64,000 bases of DNA from contig NZ_JAFEMV010000001.1 in NCBI RefSeq assembly GCF_016892605.1, positions 310,001 to 374,000 of the forward strand, in the 5' to 3' direction. This document shows positions 1-8,145 of the stretch, piece by piece (the first letter of the stretch is position 1; each line of letters opens with the position of its first letter). Source of the DNA: Desemzia sp. RIT 804 (GTDB taxonomy: Bacteria > Bacillota > Bacilli > Lactobacillales > Carnobacteriaceae). The notes under the pieces are model-generated. The model had not been told where the DNA came from. It saw nothing but the letters and a program-made list of their open reading frames with translations, and searched no databases. The position numbers were made by a program, and so were the translations under genes.

Positions 1-38
1 AGTTTCTGTATACCCAGTAGCTCAATAATACATTCAAA

Positions 39-77
39 AAAAGGGAGTGGACAAATGTTCACTCCCCTATTTTTTAG
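39..77 (+). terminator. Rho-independent terminator of a gene upstream of the window
   Basis: GGGAGTGGACA pairs with TGTTCACTCCC (one G-T pair) and is followed by a T-run. It closes a transcription unit that lies outside the window. Confidence 0.8.
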
Positions 78-154
78 TTATTTTTAAGGGAGTTTCAGTT
101 AACCGATTTACTATAATGAAGAGTTTATTTCTTATGTTTGTTATGAAATTCTGG

Positions 155-186
155 TGAGCTGAACGCCTTACTCCACGCTCTTATTA
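155..186 (+). repeat. 32-bp intergenic repeat, copy 1
   Basis: The unit begins TGAGCTGAACGCCTTAC and ends CACGCTCTTATTA. It matches the copy at 275-306 with one mismatch and the inverted copy at 2713-2744 with four. A partial inverted copy at 197-209 (GTAAGGCAGCTCA) can pair with the first half of this unit to form a hairpin. Confidence 0.8.
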
Positions 187-274
187 GACACGTTGCGTAA
201 GGCAGCTCATAGGCACTTCACGAGAATAAAAGTTAGAGGAAAGCACCCTATCTTTTATTTTGTGAGGTGTACGA

Positions 275-306
275 TGAGCTGAACGCCTTACTTCACGCTC
301 TTATTA
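275..306 (+). repeat. 32-bp intergenic repeat, copy 2
   Basis: Same 32 bases as copy 1 except one C to T change, in the same orientation, exactly 120 bp downstream. Function unknown. Confidence 0.8.
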
Positions 307-489
307 TGAGCAATATTGTTCTGGATGAGGTATACTTAACGAGGAAATAATCCACTTTAAGTCTAATTCTAAGGCATAAGTTGCTTTGTACCTTGTGTAC
401 ATAGTGGAGATTAGATAAAATAGTAAAGTAACTTGAATTCTATTGAATAAATTTTATTTCAAGTAAAAGACAGGTATGAGGAAGAGAGG

Positions 490-1506
490 ATGATTTTTTT
501 GTCTCAAAAAGACATTGAAACTCTTTTTAGTCAATTAGATAGTACAGTTCAATTGTTAAGAAACGAAATCGATTTTTCATACTTGGAAGCATTGACTGAA
601 TCAGGAAGTAATCTGATTGAAAAAAATATTCCTGCTGAAATGAAGAATATTTTGAGTCCAGCAACAGCAGATAAATTAACTGAAATTTATCAAGGTGTAG
701 ATACAGCTCATACGGAACCTGAAGATATCCGAAAAAGTTTGCAATTAGCTATCTTAAAAGGATTGAAAGAGGATAAAGTACAAGCGAATCATCAAATGAC
801 ACCAGATGCTATTGGATTTATGTTTGTGTATTTTATCGAAAAAGTGCGAGACACTTCTTTGAAAAAAATGCGTATTCTAGATCCAACTGTTGGTACAGGC
901 AATTTGCTTTCAACAGTTTACAACGCTTTAGCTACTGCAGATATTGAGGTAGAAGCAGAAGGAATTGAAAATGATGATTTACTTATTGACTTAGCAGCGA
1001 TGGCCACAAAGCTTCAAAGGCAAAACGTTAAATTGACACACCAAGATGCTGTTCAGGATCTATTAGTAGACCCTGTGGACTTAGTGGTTAGCGATTTACC
1101 GATTGGCTACTATCCAGTTGATGAAAGAGCGAAAACTTATACGTCGGCAGCAAAAGAAGGGCATTCCTTTGCGCATCATTTGCTGATTGAACAAAGCATG
1201 AAGTACTTGAAACCAAATGCGTTTGGTCTATTTTTAGTGCCTAAACTGATGTTTGAAACGCCAGAAGCGGCATCTTTGATGAAAGCCATCCAAGAATTAG
1301 GTTATTTACAAGGAATGTTGCATTTGCCGAAAGAATTATTTGCAAATGAACAATCACAAAAATCTATTTTGCTGCTTCAAAAAAATGGGGACCAAGCAGA
1401 GCAAGCCAAACAAGTATTGCTCGGAAATATTCCTGATTTGAAAAACCAACAATCCATGTTAAAATTTATGCAGGAAGTGGATAACTGGAAGAAAGAAAAT
1501 TTGTAA
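490..1506 (+). CDS. YtxK-like class I SAM-dependent methyltransferase
   Basis: This is a 338-residue N6-adenine-type methyltransferase of the YtxK family, usually found between the com genes and ackA in Firmicutes. A SAM-binding motif I is visible (LDPTVGTGNLL, about residues 130-140). The catalytic position normally occupied by NPPY reads DLPIGYY (about 205-211), so a different target or reduced activity is possible. The gene has no partner restriction enzyme and is followed by ackA after 21 bp, suggesting cotranscription. An ATG at 490 has AGGAAG about 5 bases upstream; a TTG at 499 with GAGAGG at a better distance is an alternative start. The substrate is not known from the sequence. Confidence 0.85.
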   Translation: MIFLSQKDIETLFSQLDSTVQLLRNEIDFSYLEALTESGSNLIEKNIPAEMKNILSPATADKLTEIYQGVDTAHTEPEDIRKSLQLAILKGLKEDKVQANHQMTPDAIGFMFVYFIEKVRDTSLKKMRILDPTVGTGNLLSTVYNALATADIEVEAEGIENDDLLIDLAAMATKLQRQNVKLTHQDAVQDLLVDPVDLVVSDLPIGYYPVDERAKTYTSAAKEGHSFAHHLLIEQSMKYLKPNAFGLFLVPKLMFETPEAASLMKAIQELGYLQGMLHLPKELFANEQSQKSILLLQKNGDQAEQAKQVLLGNIPDLKNQQSMLKFMQEVDNWKKENL

Positions 1507-1527
1507 GAGAAGAAAAGGGGAAGAAAC

Positions 1528-2718
1528 ATGTCAAAAACAATTGCAATTAATGCTGGTAGTTCAAGTTTAAAATTTACTTTATTTGAAATGCCGGAAGAAA
1601 GAGTTATTTCATCTGGAATTATTGAAAGAATCGGATTAAAAGATTCTATCTTCACTACAAAATACAATGGTGAAAAATACAATGTTACAGAAGACATTGA
1701 CAACCATGAAATTGCTATCCAAAAAGTGTTGGATAAATTGATTGAATTAAATGTTATCGCAAGCTACGATGAAATCGAAGGTGTCGGACACCGTGTAGTT
1801 GCTGGGGGAGAAGATTTTAAAGAATCTGCTCTTATCGACAACGACGTATTAGCAAAAATTGAACAATTAGCAGACTTAGCTCCTTTACACAATCCTGCAA
1901 ATGCAACAGGAATCAAAGCATTTAAAAAATTATTACCAAACATTACTAGTGTAGCGGTATTTGATACTTCTTTCCACACTACAATGCCAGCTGAAAATTA
2001 CTTGTACAGCTTGCCAATGGAATACTATGAAAAACATGCAGCTCGTAAATATGGAGCACATGGTACTTCACACCAATACGTATCTGAACGTGCAGCAGAC
2101 ATGCTGGATCGTCCTCTTGAAGATTTAAAGTTGATCACTTGCCACTTAGGTAATGGAGCGTCTATCACAGCTGTTGAAGGCGGAAAATCTGTAGACACAT
2201 CTATGGGATTCACTCCTTTGGCTGGTGTAACAATGGGAACTCGTACTGGTGATATCGATGCTTCTATTATTCCATACTTGATGGAAAAAGAAGGCATCAC
2301 AGATATCAACGAAATGATCAATGTCTTCAACAAAAAATCTGGGCTACTTGGTTTATCCGGTATATCAAGCGATATGCGTGATGTTGAAGATGCAGCAGCT
2401 GAAGGAGATGACAGAGCGCAACTTGCTTTAGATATTTTCTATAACCGTGTGCAAAAATACATTGGTCAATACATTGCATTGATGAATGGTGTAGATGCAA
2501 TTATCTTCACTGCTGGTATCGGTGAAAACTCACCTGAAACCCGTGAAATCATCATTGATGCTATCAACTGGTTTGGTGCTGAAATCGACGACGAAAAGAA
2601 CAAAGTTCGTGGCGAAGAACGCATTATTTCAACAGACGACTCCAAAGTTAAAGTCCTGCTGATCCCTACAGATGAAGAAGTAATGATCGCTCGCGATGTA
2701 GAACGTCTAAAAAAATAA
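1528..2718 (+). CDS. ackA: Acetate kinase
   Basis: AckA converts acetyl phosphate and ADP to acetate and ATP in the cytoplasm, the energy-yielding end of mixed-acid metabolism. The 396-residue length is typical. The N-terminal phosphate-binding signature NAGSSSLK (7-14), the DTSFHTTMP segment and the GNGAS motif of the acetate/propionate kinase family are all intact. An AGGGGA ribosome-binding site precedes the ATG. It lies 21 bp after the YtxK-like gene and probably shares its transcript. In this window its substrate would be supplied by the pyruvate oxidase at 14.8 kb. An inverted copy of the 32-bp repeat overlaps the stop codon, and a strong terminator follows. Confidence 0.98.
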   Translation: MSKTIAINAGSSSLKFTLFEMPEERVISSGIIERIGLKDSIFTTKYNGEKYNVTEDIDNHEIAIQKVLDKLIELNVIASYDEIEGVGHRVVAGGEDFKESALIDNDVLAKIEQLADLAPLHNPANATGIKAFKKLLPNITSVAVFDTSFHTTMPAENYLYSLPMEYYEKHAARKYGAHGTSHQYVSERAADMLDRPLEDLKLITCHLGNGASITAVEGGKSVDTSMGFTPLAGVTMGTRTGDIDASIIPYLMEKEGITDINEMINVFNKKSGLLGLSGISSDMRDVEDAAAEGDDRAQLALDIFYNRVQKYIGQYIALMNGVDAIIFTAGIGENSPETREIIIDAINWFGAEIDDEKNKVRGEERIISTDDSKVKVLLIPTDEEVMIARDVERLKK

Positions 2719-2744
2719 GAACGTGGAGTAAGGCGTTTAGCTCT
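2713..2744 (-). repeat. 32-bp intergenic repeat, inverted copy 3
   Basis: Reverse complement of the 155-186 repeat with four mismatches out of 32. It overlaps the ackA stop codon (TAA at 2716-2718), so the three copies bracket the ytxK-like–ackA unit in inverted orientation. Confidence 0.75.
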
Positions 2745-2785
2745 CCGTACAGCATTTAAGAGCGCGAGTCCGCTTAATTTTCAAT

Positions 2786-2833
2786 AAAAGCACCTCACTA
2801 TGAATTTTTCTTCATACGTGAGGTGCTTTTTTC
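2786..2833 (+). terminator. ackA terminator
   Basis: Thirteen-base perfect stem (AAAAGCACCTCAC / GTGAGGTGCTTTT) running into a T-run. Confidence 0.92.
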
Positions 2834-2967
2834 ACATGGAAAGATGTCTACTTCATAAACCAATAAAAAATGAACGAGACTATGAACTATAGCTCCTATA
2901 ACTTACAAAGCTCAACTAAAAAAAGGCAGATGATGCACAAGAAAAAATTTCTACATCATACTCCACC

Positions 2968-3002
2968 AAAAAAATAGGAGGCAGGAAAAATATCCTGCCT
3001 CC
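2968..3002 (-). terminator. Terminator of the universal stress gene
   Basis: On the minus strand GGAGGCAGGA pairs with TCCTGCCTCC and is followed by TATTTTTTT. It sits just after the end of the minus-strand gene. The 2834-2967 stretch shows nothing recognisable. Confidence 0.9.
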
Positions 3003-3029
3003 ATCAATAATATTATTCATTTTTTTCAA

Positions 3030-3491
3030 CTAATCCGTTGGTTGATTTTCTAAGTCCGTACGTACGATTAAAACGTCACAAGCAGCGTTACGGATAACGT
3101 ATTCTGAAACGGATCCAATGAAGATTCGTTCAACAGCACTTAAACCAGTAGCTCCTAACATAATCAAATGAACATTGTGTTCTTCTGGAATTTGTTTAGA
3201 AATCAATACTTTTGGTGACCCATATTCAATGACGTAGCTGACGTCTTCAACACGATGATTTTTAGCGTATCGAACGTATTCTTCTAGAGTATTTTTAGCT
3301 TGCAAACTTGCTTTGTCTGCCATAGAACCATCAAAAGTAGAAATACTTTGGAAAGCTTTAGTGTCGATAACATTTGCGATAAGTAAAGAGGCTTTGTTTC
3401 GTACCGCCACTTGGACCGCTTTTTTGAAGGCTAATTCAGCTTCTTTGGAACCATCAATAGCTACTAGAATTCGATTATACTGTTGCAACAT
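3030..3491 (-). CDS. Universal stress protein, UspA family
   Basis: A single-domain UspA protein of 153 residues. The N-terminal beta strand RILVAIDGSKEAE and the C-terminal nucleotide-binding pattern GATGLSAVERIFIGSVSEYV (the family's G-x2-G-x9-G-S/T) are present, so it is of the ATP-binding type. The open frame extends to a GTG at 3500, but GGAG lies about 7 bases before the ATG at 3491, which is taken as the start. It is transcribed alone, with its own terminator. Such proteins are induced by starvation and stress; the specific role here cannot be told. Confidence 0.93.
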   Translation of the reverse strand: MLQQYNRILVAIDGSKEAELAFKKAVQVAVRNKASLLIANVIDTKAFQSISTFDGSMADKASLQAKNTLEEYVRYAKNHRVEDVSYVIEYGSPKVLISKQIPEEHNVHLIMLGATGLSAVERIFIGSVSEYVIRNAACDVLIVRTDLENQPTD

Positions 3492-3620
3492 ATAAACCAC
3501 TCCATTCTATATCAATTGAAAACAACAAATTTAATCTTTGTTCAACTATAGTATAACGCTTATTTTTTCATTTTCATAATAAAACGCCAGTTAAATAATA
3601 ACGTTTTCAAAATCATTTAT

Positions 3621-3662
3621 AAAAAAGCGGATGGTTAAGACATTTACTTCAAAACCATCCGC
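3621..3662 (-). terminator. Terminator of the small membrane protein gene
   Basis: GCGGATGGTT and AACCATCCGC form a stem; on the minus strand the second arm is followed by TTTTTT. Confidence 0.88.
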
Positions 3663-3672
3663 ACAGTTTAGT

Positions 3673-3954
3673 TTACATACTCTTATTCAAGTAAACTAAG
3701 AACGCTAGTATCAGCACCATCACAATTCCTAAGAAAGTAAAAGCTAAAGGTATGGTGTAGAAAAAGGTTAGGAACAGAGAAAAGATTCCGCACAACAGAA
3801 AGCCGATTCCGAATCCCATAAAAATAGGTTTTGTTCGTTCACTAGCATCACTACTTTTATAATAAAGAAATACTTGAGCTTTCATAGTTAAGAAGAAGTA
3901 AGCTGTATACAATAAAAGCAGCGCAAAAAGAGCAAACAAAATGGATAAAATCAT
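3673..3954 (-). CDS. Small three-helix membrane protein of unknown function
   Basis: I do not recognise this 93-residue protein. It has three hydrophobic segments (about residues 3-22, 46-68 and 70-90 of the longer frame), with a charged cytoplasmic or external loop between the first two. AGGAGG lies only one base before the first ATG (3960) but 7 bases before the second (3954), so the second is chosen. It has its own terminator. Nothing nearby hints at function. Confidence 0.75.
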   Translation of the reverse strand: MILSILFALFALLLLYTAYFFLTMKAQVFLYYKSSDASERTKPIFMGFGIGFLLCGIFSLFLTFFYTIPLAFTFLGIVMVLILAFLVYLNKSM

Positions 3955-4008
3955 ATTCATACCTCCTAGAAATGATAAAATCTTTCTTTAACTCATTATA
4001 CACCACAC

Positions 4009-4040
4009 AAAAAGCCATTCCAAAATAGAATGGCTTTTAA
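4009..4040 (-). terminator. Terminator downstream of 6S RNA (bidirectional)
   Basis: AAAAGCCATTC and GAATGGCTTTT form an 11-bp stem around a 7-base loop. On the minus strand a T5 run follows. It lies about 15 bases past the predicted 6S RNA closing stem. Confidence 0.88.
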
Positions 4041-4054
4041 AAGACGAAACTTTA

Positions 4055-4250
4055 TGTAAAATTCCGATGGTACCGTTTATACGTCCAATTAGTATTGAAC
4101 CCGCACGTTAGCAGGTGGGCTCCACTGTCAAGCATCTAACTACCAAGTGAAAAGGCTTGTTATCCGTTTGATTCAGTTTGGATCCCAAAGTATTCGTAAA
4201 AAATGTTCGGTCAACACATGTCAGGACATCGCGCATACCTCAGAATTCTT
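4055..4250 (-). ncRNA. ssrS: 6S RNA
   Basis: Predicted 6S RNA, the regulatory RNA that binds the housekeeping RNA polymerase holoenzyme in stationary phase. The minus strand has a strong promoter (TTGACA, 17 bp, TAATAT). It is followed by a roughly 195-nt non-coding transcript whose ends pair: AATTCTGAGGTA with TACCATCGGAATT. A terminator follows. The 5' half contains GATGTCCTGACATGTGTTG, which resembles the 5' region of Firmicutes 6S RNAs as I remember them, and the 3' half holds GGAGCCCACC. Position directly downstream of rarA agrees with the known rarA–6S neighbourhood. The exact 3' end is approximate. Confidence 0.85.
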
Positions 4251-4256
4251 ATCCTT

Positions 4257-4285
4257 ATATTAGCACGAGAGGTATTCTCTGTCAA
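4257..4285 (-). promoter_or_regulatory. Sigma-A promoter of 6S RNA
   Basis: Minus-strand TTGACA (4285-4280), 17-bp spacer, TAATAT (4262-4257). Start of transcription is expected near 4250. Confidence 0.88.
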
Positions 4286-4340
4286 CCAAATACGCTCACG
4301 GATATCACAATAAAACGTGACGGTATAATAAAGGTACCGC

Positions 4341-5624
4341 TTACGTCTGTTTTTTCTTTCTTTGGTTGATTGACTCATATTGCTGTGCTAATGTATCTTC
4401 GTATTTTCCAGTATGATTGGGTTCAAAGTAGCGAGAACCCTTTAATTTATCCGGTAAATATTGTTGATCTACCCAAGCACCTGGATAACTATGAGGATAC
4501 TTGTAGTCTACGCCGCGGCCTAATTTACTGGCTCCGCTATAATGAGAATCTTTCAAATGATCCGGTACATCTCCGCTTTTTCCATTTTGGATATCGCTGA
4601 TTGCAGCATCAATAGCTGAGATACTGGAATTGGATTTTGGTGACAAGCACAAATCAATGACTATATTGGCTAATGGAATTCTCGCTTCAGGAAAGCCAAT
4701 GCGTTCAGCAGCTTGAATGGCTGTAACAGTACGCGAACAAGCACCTGGATTGGCAAGTCCGATATCTTCATAAGCAATTACCATTAATCTTCGAGCAATA
4801 ATCGGCAAGTCGCCAGCTTCGATCAATCTGCCGAGATAATGCAATGCAGCATTCACGTCACTACCACGAACAGATTTTTGCAAAGCTGAAATGACATCGT
4901 AATGTGCGTCGCCATCTTTATCATGTGTCAAAGCTTTTCGCTGAACACACTCTTCAGCGATACTAAGAGAAATTTGAATCAGACCATTTTCATCTGGTTT
5001 CGTCGATTTAATAGCTAATTCCAAACTGTTGAGAGCACTTCTTAAGTCTCCGTTGGTTGCTCGAGCAAAGTGTAATAGCGCCGTTTCACTTACTTCTGCT
5101 GAATAACCGCCTAAGCCATTATCTGTGTCTTTTAAAGCTCGTTCCATAGCTATCTGAATATCTTCAATAGAAAGAGGTTTTAATTCAAATATTTGTGCTC
5201 GGCTTCTTAAAGCAGGATTAATTGTAATATAGGGGTTTTCTGTAGTTGCACCAATCAAAATAATGCGTCCGTTTTCCAAATGAGGCAATAAAAAATCTTG
5301 CTTAGGTTTATCCAAACGATGAACTTCATCCAACATTAAAATAACAGAGCCGCTCATTTTGGCTTCTTCTGCTATGATCTGCAAGTCTTTTTTTGAATCT
5401 GTTGCGGCATTCAGCATCCGAAAAGCATATTGTGTAGAACCAGCAATAGCACTAGCAATACTGGTTTTTCCTATTCCAGGAGGACCATACAAAATCATGG
5501 AAGACAGCATTTTAGCATCTACCATGCGTCGAATGATTTTTCCTTCACCCACTAAATGAGTTTGTCCGACGACTTCATCAATATTTGTAGGACGCATCCG
5601 AAAAGCTAATGGTTTACTCGTCAA
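4341..5624 (-). CDS. rarA: Replication-associated recombination protein A (RarA/MgsA AAA+ ATPase)
   Basis: RarA is a clamp-loader-like AAA+ ATPase acting at stalled replication forks with single-strand-binding protein. The 427 residues contain Walker A GPPGIGKTS (47-55), Walker B LMLDEVHR (about 96-103), a sensor segment GATTEN and the C-terminal MgsA tetramerisation region ending near KYPHSYPGAWV. The start is a TTG at 5624 with AGGAGG 12 bases upstream; the resulting N-terminus KPLAFRMRP agrees with the family. A LexA-box-like palindrome lies upstream at 5696-5709, hinting at damage regulation. 6S RNA follows on the same strand. Confidence 0.97.
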   Translation of the reverse strand: MTSKPLAFRMRPTNIDEVVGQTHLVGEGKIIRRMVDAKMLSSMILYGPPGIGKTSIASAIAGSTQYAFRMLNAATDSKKDLQIIAEEAKMSGSVILMLDEVHRLDKPKQDFLLPHLENGRIILIGATTENPYITINPALRSRAQIFELKPLSIEDIQIAMERALKDTDNGLGGYSAEVSETALLHFARATNGDLRSALNSLELAIKSTKPDENGLIQISLSIAEECVQRKALTHDKDGDAHYDVISALQKSVRGSDVNAALHYLGRLIEAGDLPIIARRLMVIAYEDIGLANPGACSRTVTAIQAAERIGFPEARIPLANIVIDLCLSPKSNSSISAIDAAISDIQNGKSGDVPDHLKDSHYSGASKLGRGVDYKYPHSYPGAWVDQQYLPDKLKGSRYFEPNHTGKYEDTLAQQYESINQRKKKQT

Positions 5625-5695
5625 TGTTGAAACACTCCTCCTAGAAAAATTTTTCTTTTAGTATAGCATTTATCAGCATTTGTTTCTATTCATAA

Positions 5696-5709
5696 CGAAC
5701 ATTTGTTCA
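5696..5709. promoter_or_regulatory. Candidate LexA (SOS) box
   Basis: CGAACATTTGTTCA matches the Gram-positive LexA consensus CGAAC-N4-GTTCG except the last base. It lies between divergent rarA and gshF, 72 bp upstream of the rarA start. Confidence 0.6.
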
Positions 5710-5780
5710 GTAATTAATAGACACTTACATAAAAGAAACAAATAGGTTCGCTTTTTTTAGTCAATTTTGCGATAATAGTT

Positions 5781-5808
5781 TTGACAATAGAAACTTCTGA
5801 TTTAAAAT
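5781..5808 (+). promoter_or_regulatory. Promoter of gshF
   Basis: TTGACA (5781-5786), 16-bp spacer, TAAAAT (5803-5808). Confidence 0.7.
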
Positions 5809-5854
5809 AGATTAGAAAAAGAAGTTGGTAGGAAGGTAGTGGCAAATAATAGTT

Positions 5855-8122
5855 ATGAAAACAGTAAAACAATTAATCAAAGAAAATAATATTGATCCGG
5901 TATGGAGCGAATCCATTATTGGAATTGAAAAAGAAGGGTTGAGAGTCAATCCAGATGGCACATTAGCTACTACCGATCATCCAGAAACACTTGGAAGCAG
6001 AAGTCACCATCCTTACATCCAAACAGACTTTAGTGAAGTCCAATTGGAATTGATCACGCCTCCTTTAGGCAGCAGTAAAAGTATGAATCGTTGGCTTTCT
6101 GCGTTACATGACGTCACTTACCATTCTATGAAAGAAGAAGAAGCGATTTGGCCGTTGAGCATGCCTGGGATATTACCGGAAGAGGAACAGATTCCAATCG
6201 CTAAATTGGAAAATCAAGCAGATGTAGCTTATCGAGAGTATTTAGCCAGTATATATGGTAAGAAAAAACAAATGCAAAGCGGGATCCACGTCAATTTTGA
6301 ATTTGATCATGCATTTATCGATTCTCTGTATCAAAAGCAAACAGAGATAGTGAAAAAAGAAGACTTTCAATCAGCGATTTATATGAAATTAGCACGGAAT
6401 TTTTTGCGCTATCGTTGGGTATTGAGTTATCTATTTGGAGCTTCTCCAACAGTTTGTGATGATTTTTATCCAACCAGTGAATCAGTACCGAATGATTTTG
6501 TGCGTAGTTTACGCAATAGTCAATTAGGATATGTTAACAGTAAAAATGTTGTAGTCTCTTATGAGTCTTTAGATTCATATGTGGAGAGCATTGAAAAATT
6601 GGTGAAGTCTGGTGATTTGTCAGAAGAAAGAGAGTTTTATGCTTCCATTCGGTTGAGAGGAACTAACCAAGTCCATGGTTTATTAGATAAAGGAATCTCG
6701 TATGTAGAATTGCGCAATTTTGATTTAAATCCGTTTGATGCTTTTAGTGTCAACAAGCAGACATTGAGTTTTGTAAAACTATTTTGTTTTATGCTGATTT
6801 GGATGGATGAAGAAGATACTAAAGCCAACTCTAAAACTGGAAATGAAAAAAATCATTTGACCGCGTTAGAACATCCAAAAACAGTATCTCAATTTAAAGA
6901 AGAAGGATTAACCTTACTGGAAGAGATGCGTGATATGATAGAGTCTACAAACCAACATGAGAAAGCTTTGGAAATCGTTTCATGGGCTGAAGATGTATTT
7001 GAACATCCAGAAAAAACATTAGCTGCTCAAATCGTAGATGGTATCCAAACAGCTGGAGATTATGTTTCGTTTGGTATGAGCCTAGCAAATCAATACAAAA
7101 AAGAAGCCATGGAAAAACCGTATCAACTACGTGGATTTACCTCGCTTGAAATGTCGACTCAATTACTGATTCATGACGCGATACAAGTGGGCATTAAAGT
7201 AAAAGTGATGGATGAATATGATCAGTTTGTCAAATTGACCTATAAAGGTCATGTAGAGTATGTTAAAAATGGCAACATGACGTCTAAAGATACTTATATT
7301 TCATCGTTGATCATGGCCAATAAAACAGTGACGAAAAAAATACTAGCAGAAAATGGTTTCTATGTTCCAGGTGGCGGAGAATACCAGACAGTTGAAAAAG
7401 CACAAAAATCTTTCTGGCGTTACGAAAATCAGCCGATAGTGGTGAAACCTAAATCTACTAACTATGGAGTAGGCATTTCGATTTTTAAACATGGACCTAC
7501 AAAAGAGGATTTTAACCAAGCTATAGCGATCGCGTTCAAAGAAGATGATTCGATTCTCGTAGAAAAGTATATTCCGGGAACTGAATACCGCTTATTCGTA
7601 GTAAATGAAAAAGTACCTGCTGTCTTACTGCGTACTCCAGCAAATGTGATAGGGGACGGAGTGTCATCCATCAAAGAACTGGTCGATTTGAAAAATCAAG
7701 ATCCATTGCGGGGAACGAATCACCGTGCGCCGTTGGAAAAAATCCAATTGGGTGAGATTGAACAACTGATGCTGAAAGAACAAGGGTATTCTATTGGGAG
7801 TGTTCCCCTAAAAGAGGAAATAGTTTACTTAAGAGAAAATTCCAATATCAGTACCGGTGGCGATTCCATTGATGTTACAGATGAAATGGACGAGAGTTAC
7901 AAACAAATTGCAGTACAAATGGCAAAAGCAATTGATGCAAATGTATCAGGAATCGATTTGATCATCCCAGATTTAACCAAACCCAGCACTCCTAAAGAAC
8001 CTGGGTATACAGTGATTGAAGCCAATTTTAATCCTGCTATGCATATGCATGCTTATGTTTACAAAGGGAAGAATCGACGACTAACCAAAGAAATATTAAC
8101 GATGCTGTTTCCTGAACTCTAA
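5855..8122 (+). CDS. gshF: Bifunctional glutamate-cysteine ligase/glutathione synthetase
   Basis: GshF makes glutathione from glutamate, cysteine and glycine in two ATP-dependent steps on one polypeptide, a fusion typical of some lactic bacteria and Listeria. The 755 residues fit the family. The N-terminal ligase half starts IGIEKEGLRVNPDG and contains the RLRGTNQVHG and ELRNFDLNPFD segments. The C-terminal ATP-grasp half (from about 490) shows VVKPKSTNYGVGISIF and ends with IEANFNPAMHMHAY. The only nearby Shine-Dalgarno, AGGAAGG, is 18 bases from the ATG, so translation initiation may be weak. Expression from its own promoter is likely. It could help tolerate the peroxide made by pyruvate oxidase. 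Confidence 0.97.
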   Translation: MKTVKQLIKENNIDPVWSESIIGIEKEGLRVNPDGTLATTDHPETLGSRSHHPYIQTDFSEVQLELITPPLGSSKSMNRWLSALHDVTYHSMKEEEAIWPLSMPGILPEEEQIPIAKLENQADVAYREYLASIYGKKKQMQSGIHVNFEFDHAFIDSLYQKQTEIVKKEDFQSAIYMKLARNFLRYRWVLSYLFGASPTVCDDFYPTSESVPNDFVRSLRNSQLGYVNSKNVVVSYESLDSYVESIEKLVKSGDLSEEREFYASIRLRGTNQVHGLLDKGISYVELRNFDLNPFDAFSVNKQTLSFVKLFCFMLIWMDEEDTKANSKTGNEKNHLTALEHPKTVSQFKEEGLTLLEEMRDMIESTNQHEKALEIVSWAEDVFEHPEKTLAAQIVDGIQTAGDYVSFGMSLANQYKKEAMEKPYQLRGFTSLEMSTQLLIHDAIQVGIKVKVMDEYDQFVKLTYKGHVEYVKNGNMTSKDTYISSLIMANKTVTKKILAENGFYVPGGGEYQTVEKAQKSFWRYENQPIVVKPKSTNYGVGISIFKHGPTKEDFNQAIAIAFKEDDSILVEKYIPGTEYRLFVVNEKVPAVLLRTPANVIGDGVSSIKELVDLKNQDPLRGTNHRAPLEKIQLGEIEQLMLKEQGYSIGSVPLKEEIVYLRENSNISTGGDSIDVTDEMDESYKQIAVQMAKAIDANVSGIDLIIPDLTKPSTPKEPGYTVIEANFNPAMHMHAYVYKGKNRRLTKEILTMLFPEL

Positions 8123-8145
8123 AAAGTGAGAAAGGAAGTGAGGTT

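Larger units (their letters stand above)
78..489. other. Intergenic region with two repeat copies
   Basis: No open frame of convincing quality lies here. It holds two direct copies of a 32-bp repeat exactly 120 bp apart and a shorter inverted copy between them, described separately. Confidence 0.6.

Noticed and set aside
4178-4600. Two plus-strand open frames of 63 and 76 codons
   Set aside because: They lie over 6S RNA and antisense to rarA, with no ribosome-binding site or family likeness.
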